From an uncultured bacterium (lineage in GTDB: Bacteria; Bacillota; Clostridia; Lachnospirales; Lachnospiraceae): a stretch of 45,546 bases of DNA. The notes beneath the pieces are model-generated. The model was not told where the DNA came from. It ran no database searches and saw only the letters and a list, made by a program, of their open reading frames with translations. Positions 39,734-45,546 of this stretch are shown one piece after another (the stretch's first letter is position 1; every line of letters starts with the position of its first letter). A program made the translations under genes and the position numbers. The stretch spans positions 1 through 45,546 of the forward strand of contig CANRWP010000025.1 in the NCBI GenBank assembly GCA_947643595.1, written 5' to 3'.

Positions 39734-40877
39734 ACAGATGATCGATGCATCATTTAAAACAATACATACAGGAGAGGTAGTCGAAGGCACAGTCATTGAT
39801 GTGAAACCAGATGAAGCTGTTATTAATATTGGCTATAAAGCGGACGGCATTCTGACCAGAAACGAATATACCAATGAGTCCGGCGTGGATATGACAACGA
39901 TGCTGAGCGTCGGCGATACGATGGAAGTAAAGGTATTGAAGGTAAATGATGGAGAGGGGCAGGTTACTCTCTCTTATAAGAGATTGGCAGTGGATCGCGG
40001 GAATAAGCGAATTGAGGAAGCATTTAACAACAGGGAAGTGCTGAGCGCGGTTGTGACGGAAGTACTGAGCGGCGGCCTGTGTGTTGTTGTGGATGAAGTG
40101 AGAATTTTTATCCCGGCAAGCCTTGTGTCGGATGTCTATGAAAAAGATTTGAATAAATATGCGGGACAGGAAATTCAGTTTGTCGTGACGGAGTACAATC
40201 CGAGGAGAAGAAGATATATCGGCGACAGAAAACAGCTGGTAGTGGCGGAGAAGGCGGTGAAACAGAAAGAACTCTTTGAGCGGATCAAAGAGGGCGATGT
40301 TGTGGAAGGCGTTGTAAAGAATGTGACGGATTTCGGTGCGTTCATCGATCTGGGCGGCGCGGACGGTCTGCTTCATATTTCCGAAATGTCCTGGGGAAGA
40401 GTGGAGAATCCCAAGAAAGTATTCAAGGTTGGCGAGACTCAGAGAGTTCTGATCAAAGAGATCTCCGGAAGTAAGATCGCGCTCAGCCTGAAGTTTGCGG
40501 ATTCCGATCCCTGGAAAGACGCCGCTGAAAAGTATGCGATTGGCAATGTGGTGACCGGTAAAGTTGCAAGAATGACGGATTTCGGCGCGTTTATTGAACT
40601 GGAAACCGGAATTGACGCGCTGCTTCATGTCTCCCAGATTTCCAAGGAGCATATCGAGAAACCGGCGGATGTCTTGAAGGTCGGCGAGGAGGTAACGGCT
40701 AAGGTAGTGGATTTCAATGAGGAAGGTAAGAAGATCAGTCTGAGTATCAAGGCGCTTCTCGCTCCGGAGCCGGCACAGGAAGCTTCTGTGGCACCAGTGG
40801 AAGATGAGGATGCAGATGTAGTGTCCGTTGATATTGATGCGGTAATTGCAAGTCAGACAGACGAAGGCGATGAATAA
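39714..40877 (+). CDS. rpsA: S1 RNA-binding domain protein, ribosomal protein S1-like
   Basis: A 387-residue protein with four S1 (OB-fold) domains: about residues 15-85 (GEVVEGTVIDVKPDEAVINIGYKADG), 100-165 (VVTEVLSGGLCVVVDEVRIFIPASL), 185-255 (VVEGVVKNVTDFGAFIDLGGADGLLHISEMS) and 270-345 (VVTGKVARMTDFGAFIELETGIDALLHVSQIS), then an acidic tail. Four domains is the usual number in Firmicutes, against six in E. coli. The frame opens at TTG 39696, but GGAGG at 39700-39704 points to ATG 39714, which overlaps ispH by 20 bases, suggesting coupling. A terminator follows. Confidence 0.94.
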   Translation: MSEMNFEQMIDASFKTIHTGEVVEGTVIDVKPDEAVINIGYKADGILTRNEYTNESGVDMTTMLSVGDTMEVKVLKVNDGEGQVTLSYKRLAVDRGNKRIEEAFNNREVLSAVVTEVLSGGLCVVVDEVRIFIPASLVSDVYEKDLNKYAGQEIQFVVTEYNPRRRRYIGDRKQLVVAEKAVKQKELFERIKEGDVVEGVVKNVTDFGAFIDLGGADGLLHISEMSWGRVENPKKVFKVGETQRVLIKEISGSKIALSLKFADSDPWKDAAEKYAIGNVVTGKVARMTDFGAFIELETGIDALLHVSQISKEHIEKPADVLKVGEEVTAKVVDFNEEGKKISLSIKALLAPEPAQEASVAPVEDEDADVVSVDIDAVIASQTDEGDE

Positions 40878-40891
40878 TTTATAAAAGTAAG

Positions 40892-40919
40892 AGGCTGTCT
40901 GAGTTCGGACAGCCTTTTT
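40892..40919 (+). terminator. Rho-independent terminator after the S1-like gene
   Basis: AGGCTGTC (40892-40899) pairs with GACAGCCT (40908-40915) around an 8-base loop, followed by TTTTT. Confidence 0.92.
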
Positions 40920-40967
40920 ATATGGGCAGTGGAAATATAAAATATTATAATAAGGGGTAAATTCACT

Positions 40968-41744
40968 ATGTTATACGATTATGAGTATTTCAAAAAGGCA
41001 ATGTACGACCTGACGAAGATAGATTTGGACGCTTATAAGGAAAAACAGATGAAGCGCCGTATCGACACATTGATCAGCAAGCACAAATATAAAGGCTATC
41101 AGGATTACATTGCTGCCATTAAGACAGATAAAGATCTGATGGACGAATTTTTGGGGTATATGACGATCAATGTCTCCGAGTTCTATCGTGACCCTATGCA
41201 GTGGCAGTTTTTGGATAAGCAGGTGTTTCCGGAGCTGATCAGGAAATTTGGCAAAAACCTGAAGATCTGGAGTGCAGCATGTTCCACTGGTGACGAACCT
41301 TATTCCCTTGTTATGGCTCTTTCCAAACATATTCCGCTTGCGAATATCAGAATTTATGCGACCGATCTGGATAACCAGATTCTGGAAAAGGCAAAAGTGG
41401 GACTCTATGCGGAAAAGAGTCTTGCCGGTGTGCCGAAAGACCTGAGGGCGAAGTACTTCACAAAAGTGGGCAGTTCCTATCGCATTGCGGATGAGATCAA
41501 GAAGCGGGTTACGTTTAAGCAGCATAACCTGATCAAGGACAGATATGAGATGGGTTACCATCTGATCGTCTGCAGAAATGTGCTGATCTATTTTACGGAG
41601 GAGGCGAAAGACGAAGTCTTTGCAAAATACTATAAGTCTCTTGCATCCGGCGGCGTACTGTTCATCGGGAGCACAGAGCAGATCATGAATTATAAAGAGA
41701 TCGGGTATGAGAGGAAAAGTTCTTTCTTCTATGAGAAACCCTGA
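40968..41744 (+). CDS. cheR: Chemotaxis protein methyltransferase CheR
   Basis: A 258-residue SAM-dependent enzyme that methylates glutamates on chemoreceptors. The N-terminal helical domain (TKIDLDAYKEKQMKRRIDTLI) is followed by the catalytic domain: MTINVSEFYRDPMQW, IWSAACSTGDEPYSLVMAL (SAM motif I), IYATDLDNQILEKAK and LIVCRNVLIYF. It is full length. It stands alone between two terminators, with no cheA, cheB or cheW nearby, so the rest of the pathway is elsewhere in the genome. Confidence 0.96.
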   Translation: MLYDYEYFKKAMYDLTKIDLDAYKEKQMKRRIDTLISKHKYKGYQDYIAAIKTDKDLMDEFLGYMTINVSEFYRDPMQWQFLDKQVFPELIRKFGKNLKIWSAACSTGDEPYSLVMALSKHIPLANIRIYATDLDNQILEKAKVGLYAEKSLAGVPKDLRAKYFTKVGSSYRIADEIKKRVTFKQHNLIKDRYEMGYHLIVCRNVLIYFTEEAKDEVFAKYYKSLASGGVLFIGSTEQIMNYKEIGYERKSSFFYEKP

Positions 41745-41753
41745 CGAAAAAGC

Positions 41754-41789
41754 GGGTTGTCTGTTTTTGGCAGGCAGCCCTTATTTTTT
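41754..41789 (+). terminator. Rho-independent terminator after cheR
   Basis: GGGTTGTCTG (41754-41763) pairs with CAGGCAGCCC (41771-41780), with two G-U pairs, around a 7-base loop; TTATTTTTT follows. Confidence 0.88.
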
Positions 41790-41791
41790 GA

Positions 41792-41818
41792 TTGAATGAT
41801 GCCGATATTCTTTATAAT
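41792..41818 (+). promoter_or_regulatory. Candidate promoter of the coiled-coil protein gene
   Basis: A perfect TATAAT at 41813-41818 lies 58 bases before the start codon. TTGAAT at 41792-41797 gives a short 15-base spacer; GATTGA at 41790 would give 17. The -10 is convincing, the -35 less so. Confidence 0.5.
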
Positions 41819-41876
41819 TAACAAATGTTATCCTGAAAAATATCAGACATGCGGAACTTACAGAGGAAAGGAATCT

Positions 41877-42917
41877 ATGGGTATGGCAATGAGTACAAGT
41901 ATAAACAGGAATGCGGGAATATCAGACAAAGAGCTACAGACAGGGATGTTTGGAGCAGTCAGTATTTCCGGCAAAAAGAGAGAAGAAAAAGAGAACCGGA
42001 AAGGGTCGGTGATGCCTGGCGGGCAGTTTGATCCAATCGAGCAGAAGAAAGCGATTGCGAAGAAACAAGCCTACAAGATCGTGAGGGACGCTCTGGCGAA
42101 CGAATTGAAAATGGACAGCACGGTGCAGGAAGTGAAAGATCATGCGGACAGACTTCGGGCGGAGCTTGAAACAGCGCAGAATGAGATCGGCAGAATAGAG
42201 AAAGAAAAAGAAGCGTGGCGTGAAGAATGCGGCGTGGATGCGGATTCTCAGGAACAGAAAGATCTGGAACTTCTTGAAAAGCGGGAAGCTTACGGGAGAG
42301 GCGACCTGTCGAAAGCTTTGACGGAGGAGGAGGAGAAACGGCTGGCTGAGATAGACGAACAGGGTTATACGGAGTATCAAAAGCGCGCTCTGGCGTTGGA
42401 AAAACATAAGACGCCCTATGAAGATACCGTGAATAAAGCGGAGGCGGGAATTATGGCGGATAACGCAATGATCCGCGGGACGAGGCTTGCGAGGCTGAAA
42501 AAAGACCTTATCCGGAAGGCCCAGAACGAGGCGGAGGATGCTCTGGCGGCGGCCAGCGAGGAAGTCATCGGTATGCTGGTGGACGAAGCGAAAGGGCATA
42601 TGGATGAGAAGTCGGAAGAGCTGCAGGAGAAAGCGGAGGAGAGAGTCGAGGAGAAAGAGCAGCAGCAGGAAAAGATCGATGCGGCAAAGGAGAAGAAGGC
42701 GCAGATGGAAGCGCTGGCCGATCCGGAAAAAGCGAAAGAAGACTGCCCGGCAGACACGCGGACAGGAGCCGCCATGACGGATCCTGTGACGGAAACGATG
42801 GTGAGGCTTGACAGCCAGAGAGCCGATTACCAGCAGGAAATCGAAGAGATGATGCGGAAGATGAGCCTGATGGCGGAGGATATCAAGGGAATTAAGGTGG
42901 ATGAAACCATAAAATAA
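41877..42917 (+). CDS. Hypothetical coiled-coil protein
   Basis: A 346-residue, highly charged cytoplasmic protein that I do not recognise. After a Ser/Asn-rich N-terminus (about residues 1-45) come long Glu/Lys/Ala-rich helices with heptad character at about 65-125 and 195-290 (for example LQEKAEERVEEKEQQQEKI), then a short tail with a last amphipathic helix (YQQEIEEMMRKMSLMAEDI). There is no signal peptide, membrane helix or cysteine cluster. The frame opens at 41796, but AAAGGA sits 5 bases before ATG 41877. It follows cheR, separated by a terminator and its own promoter, so a chemotaxis role is not implied. Confidence 0.75.
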   Translation: MGMAMSTSINRNAGISDKELQTGMFGAVSISGKKREEKENRKGSVMPGGQFDPIEQKKAIAKKQAYKIVRDALANELKMDSTVQEVKDHADRLRAELETAQNEIGRIEKEKEAWREECGVDADSQEQKDLELLEKREAYGRGDLSKALTEEEEKRLAEIDEQGYTEYQKRALALEKHKTPYEDTVNKAEAGIMADNAMIRGTRLARLKKDLIRKAQNEAEDALAAASEEVIGMLVDEAKGHMDEKSEELQEKAEERVEEKEQQQEKIDAAKEKKAQMEALADPEKAKEDCPADTRTGAAMTDPVTETMVRLDSQRADYQQEIEEMMRKMSLMAEDIKGIKVDETIK

Positions 42918-42984
42918 AGGTTGTGAGTGTTCGGCGGTTTATGCTATAATATTCTCAGAAAAAAACGATTGAAAGGACATCCAA

Positions 42985-44088
42985 ATGCGTATTATCCGCC
43001 AAAAACTTGATATATCCAATATCCCGTATCCGGCAGAGCAGATCGCGCCGCTTCAAAATATCTTGTTTTTCGATATAGAAACTACGGGTTTTACTGCAAA
43101 GCGTTCGTCTATTTATCTGATAGGATGCGCCTTTTATGACGGTACTTATTTCCGCCTGACGCAGTGGTTTGCAGAAAAGTATCAGGAGGAGAAGAAGATC
43201 ATAGCGAGCTTCTTTGATATGACGAAAAATTATACCCATATTGTGCATTTTAACGGTAATAATTTCGATATTCCTTTTATCCAGCAGAAATGTGAGATGT
43301 ATGGATTTTCCTACAGTTTTGCCAATTTAAGGGGAGTCGATCTGTACAGGAGGATCGCGCCATACAAATATTTCCTGAAAATGCCTAACTGCAAGCAGAA
43401 GTCGGTGGAGGCTTTTTTGGGATTTCAGAGGAAAGATACCTACAATGGCGGTAATCTGATCAATGTGTACCATGACTATGTAAATAATCCCTCGGATGCC
43501 GCATTTCATCTGCTTCTTTTGCACAATGCGGATGATATCAGAGGGCTGATTCAGATTTTTCCTGTGCTGGCTTACTATGATATGTTTAATAAGCCGCTTC
43601 GCGCAAAGAAAGTGCAGGCAAATACCTATACGGATTATTTCGGGGTGGAACGCCAGGAACTTCTGCTGAAAGTTTCGCTTCCCGCACCGCTTCCGGCGCC
43701 CATTCGTTTTCACGCAAATTCCTGCTATTTTAACGGGGAGGGAAAGTATGCCACTTTCCGGGTTCCGATTTATCAGGAGGAGATGAAGTATTTCTACGCT
43801 TCCTACAGTGATTATTATTACTTCGCGGACGAGGATATGGCGGTCCATAAGTCTGTCGCATCTTATGCCAATAAAGAGTATCGAAAACAGGCGACGGCCG
43901 AAACCTGTTATACAAGGAAATTTTCTTCCTATCTGCCGGAGTGGGATCTGTTGGTACAGCCCTTCTTTAAAAGAGATTATAAGAGCAGAGAGATTTTTTT
44001 TGAGCTTACAGATGAAATCAAGACAAGTCGGGATACTTTTTCCCGCTACGCGGAACATATTCTGCAGATGATGGCGGATTCCTATTGA
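42985..44088 (+). CDS. RNase H-like 3'-5' exonuclease domain protein (YprB family)
   Basis: A 367-residue protein. An RNase H-like DEDD exonuclease domain covers about residues 20-200: FFDIETTGF (first D and E), VHFNGNNFDIPFI (second D) and LLLHNADDIRGL (a later D). This order fits the RNase_H_2/YprB family, whose substrate is uncharacterised. Residues 200-367 form a second region rich in Tyr/Phe (MKYFYASYSDYYYFADEDMAVHKSVASYA) with no family I know. GAAAGGA precedes the ATG. A terminator follows. Confidence 0.85.
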   Translation: MRIIRQKLDISNIPYPAEQIAPLQNILFFDIETTGFTAKRSSIYLIGCAFYDGTYFRLTQWFAEKYQEEKKIIASFFDMTKNYTHIVHFNGNNFDIPFIQQKCEMYGFSYSFANLRGVDLYRRIAPYKYFLKMPNCKQKSVEAFLGFQRKDTYNGGNLINVYHDYVNNPSDAAFHLLLLHNADDIRGLIQIFPVLAYYDMFNKPLRAKKVQANTYTDYFGVERQELLLKVSLPAPLPAPIRFHANSCYFNGEGKYATFRVPIYQEEMKYFYASYSDYYYFADEDMAVHKSVASYANKEYRKQATAETCYTRKFSSYLPEWDLLVQPFFKRDYKSREIFFELTDEIKTSRDTFSRYAEHILQMMADSY

Positions 44089-44102
44089 ATATCGTAAAAA
44101 AG

Positions 44103-44128
44103 TAGCCGTTCTCCGGACGGCTATTTTT
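44103..44128 (+). terminator. Rho-independent terminator after the exonuclease gene
   Basis: TAGCCGT (44103-44109) pairs with ACGGCTA (44117-44123), the stem extending by a G-U and a C-G pair to a 3-base loop; TTTTT follows at 44124-44128. Confidence 0.9.
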
Positions 44129-44204
44129 GTAATTTATCTCTTTCCTATTTTGTATAAAAATAGTAGAATAGTATAGAAGAAAAAGTGAGAAAAGAGGATA
44201 TCAA

Positions 44205-45521
44205 ATGGCTAAATCAACATTTGTGGGCGGGATTCATCCTTTTGAGGGGAAGGAGCTGTCCAAGGACAAGCCCATCAAGGCGGTGCTGCCGAAGGGAGAT
44301 CTGGTCTATCCGCTGTCCCAGCATATCGGGGCGCCGGCTGCGCCGATCGTGAAAAAGGGCGATCATGTACTGCAGGGGCAGAAAATAGCGGAGGCTTCCG
44401 GGTTTGTCTCGGCGCCGATCTATGCCACCGTGTCGGGGACAGTAAAAGCGATAGAGCCAAGGCGGGTGGTCACGAGCAACGAGGTGATGAGCATTGTCAT
44501 TGAAAATGACGGCCTTTATGAGGAAGTGGAGTATCCGGTACATAAGCCTTATGAGGAACTGAGTAAAGAGGAGATCATTTCGATCGTAAAAGAGGCGGGT
44601 ATCGTAGGTATGGGCGGCGCGGGCTTTCCGACCTTTATCAAGCTGTCGCCGAAGGAACCGGATAAGATCGATTATATTATAGCAAACTGCGCCGAATGCG
44701 AGCCGTATCTGACATCGGATTACAGGAGAATGATAGAGGAGCCGGAAAAACTGATCGGCGGCTTGAAGATCATGCTGCGTCTGTTTGACAACGCAAAGGG
44801 CATTTTGGCGGTGGAGGAGAACAAACCGGATGCGATCGCGCTCTTAAAGAAGCTGACGAAAGATGAGCCGGATATTATGGTGACGCCGTTAAAGACAAAG
44901 TATCCCCAGGGATCGGAGCGCTCCATCATCTACGCCACGACAGGGCGCGCCATCAATTCTTCCATGCTGCCGGCGGATGCGGGCTGTATTGTGGACAACG
45001 TGGATACGATCGTGGCAATCTATCATGCGGTGACGGACGGAAAACCGCTGATGTACCGTATTGTGACGGTGACGGGAGATGCGGTCAATGATCCGAGAAA
45101 CTTTATCGTCAGAATCGGAACCATGTACGATGAACTGATAGAGGAAGCGGGAGGCTTTAAAGAGGAACCGGCAAAGGTGATCTCCGGCGGTCCGATGATG
45201 GGGTTTGGCATGTTCGATCTGCATGTGCCGACGACAAAAACCGCATCGGCGCTTCTTTGTCTGACAAAGGACGACGTATCGGAGATGGAGCCTACGGCAT
45301 GTATCAAGTGCGGCAGGTGTGTGGAAGTCTGCCCTCAGCGGCTTGTGCCGAACAAGCTGATGGTGGCTTCCATCCACGATGACTCGGAGACGTTCTTAAA
45401 GCTGAACGGGCTTGAATGTGTGGAGTGCGGCTGCTGCAGTTATACCTGCCCGGCGAAGAGGCCTCTCACCCAGTCCATCAAATCCATGCGTAAGATGGAA
45501 CTTGCAAAGAAGAAAAAGTAG
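44205..45521 (+). CDS. rnfC: Electron transport complex subunit RnfC
   Basis: A 438-residue peripheral membrane subunit of the Rnf complex, which couples ferredoxin:NAD+ oxidoreduction to Na+ or H+ export. GGIHPFEGKELSKDKPI starts it; VGMGGAGFPTFIKLSP near residue 140 is the NADH/FMN-binding segment; NCAECEPYLTSDYR follows; two [4Fe-4S] motifs CIKCGRCVEVCP (about 365) and CVECGCCSYTCPAKRPL (about 404) close it. Length fits the short RnfC of Firmicutes. The following GTG frame should be rnfD. The promoter is uncertain: TTGTAT near 44150 with TATAGA 16 bases on. Confidence 0.96.
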   Translation: MAKSTFVGGIHPFEGKELSKDKPIKAVLPKGDLVYPLSQHIGAPAAPIVKKGDHVLQGQKIAEASGFVSAPIYATVSGTVKAIEPRRVVTSNEVMSIVIENDGLYEEVEYPVHKPYEELSKEEIISIVKEAGIVGMGGAGFPTFIKLSPKEPDKIDYIIANCAECEPYLTSDYRRMIEEPEKLIGGLKIMLRLFDNAKGILAVEENKPDAIALLKKLTKDEPDIMVTPLKTKYPQGSERSIIYATTGRAINSSMLPADAGCIVDNVDTIVAIYHAVTDGKPLMYRIVTVTGDAVNDPRNFIVRIGTMYDELIEEAGGFKEEPAKVISGGPMMGFGMFDLHVPTTKTASALLCLTKDDVSEMEPTACIKCGRCVEVCPQRLVPNKLMVASIHDDSETFLKLNGLECVECGCCSYTCPAKRPLTQSIKSMRKMELAKKKK

Positions 45522-45536
45522 AGGGAGGAAAGAAAA

Positions 45537-45546
45537 GTGAGCGATA
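45537..45546 (+). CDS. Start of the next gene, probably rnfD (partial)
   Basis: GGGAGGAAAGAAAA leads to GTG AGC GAT at 45537-45545, with good Shine-Dalgarno spacing 15 bases after the rnfC stop. Only three codons are in the window; the assignment to rnfD rests on the conserved rnfC-rnfD order. Confidence 0.5.

Noticed and set aside
38867-40877. Single fused IspH-S1 gene
   Set aside because: The two frames differ, ispH has its own stop at 39733, and the S1-like gene has its own Shine-Dalgarno and ATG at 39714.

Overview
The window reads as chromosomal DNA of an anaerobic Clostridia bacterium, most likely a Lachnospiraceae member. This is inferred from the protein families and gene order: PFL/UPF0210 protein, TatD-linked radical SAM protein, YlxM-Ffh-RpsP-KhpA-RimM-TrmD, ScpAB next to DacF-type carboxypeptidases, Cmk-IspH-S1, a biotin/Na+ decarboxylase cluster and Rnf. 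A chemoreceptor tail at the left edge and an orphan cheR suggest a motile cell. No phage, transposon, CRISPR array, rRNA or tRNA was seen. Genes are dense and almost all on the + strand. The minus-strand genes are tmcAL, an ECF sigma/anti-sigma pair and a DUF305 gene.

Layout. 1-8.5 kb: chemoreceptor 3' end, PFL protein, an unknown protein with a small MerR-like regulator, tmcAL, ECF sigma/anti-sigma pair, pyridoxal kinase, short radical SAM protein, PAP2-like membrane protein, and a DUF1905/C39-like peptidase fusion. 8.5-13.9 kb: DMT transporter, RsmF-like rRNA methyltransferase and phosphopantetheinyl transferase (overlapping), a double-DUF305 protein divergent from a ZIP metal transporter, and a pair of SMR-like half transporters. 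13.9-20.1 kb: two BlaI/M56 (BlaR1-like) regulator pairs on either side of a ferritin, then a zinc-ribbon membrane protein. 20.2-23.9 kb: the SRP/ribosome-maturation cluster. 23.9-28.8 kb: two D,D-carboxypeptidases bracketing a metallophosphoesterase and scpAB. 28.9-35.1 kb: a secreted protein built entirely of 17-18-residue repeats, then a five-gene biotin-dependent carboxyltransferase/Na+-pump cluster. 35.2-45.5 kb: TetR and RpiR regulators, a BaiN-like flavoprotein, cmk, ispH, rpsA, cheR, an unknown coiled-coil protein, an RNase H-like exonuclease, rnfC and the first codons of the next gene, presumably rnfD.

How the parts work together. The 29.7-35.1 kb cluster encodes a CoA-ester carboxyltransferase, an OadG-like subunit with an extra lipoprotein domain, a free biotin carrier, the OadB Na+ pump and a pyruvate/oxaloacetate carboxyltransferase lacking its own biotin domain. 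Two carboxyltransferases and one biotin carrier resemble a transcarboxylase, and the added membrane pump would link it to a sodium gradient. RnfC at the right end begins a second ion-motive redox complex. The least-explained items are the ten-repeat secreted protein, the second BlaI/M56 system with its two GTCTAT-N5-ATAGAC operators, and the tandem and inverted repeats over the ylxM promoter.

No intergenic stretch exceeds about 205 bases. Those without a listed site showed nothing I could support.
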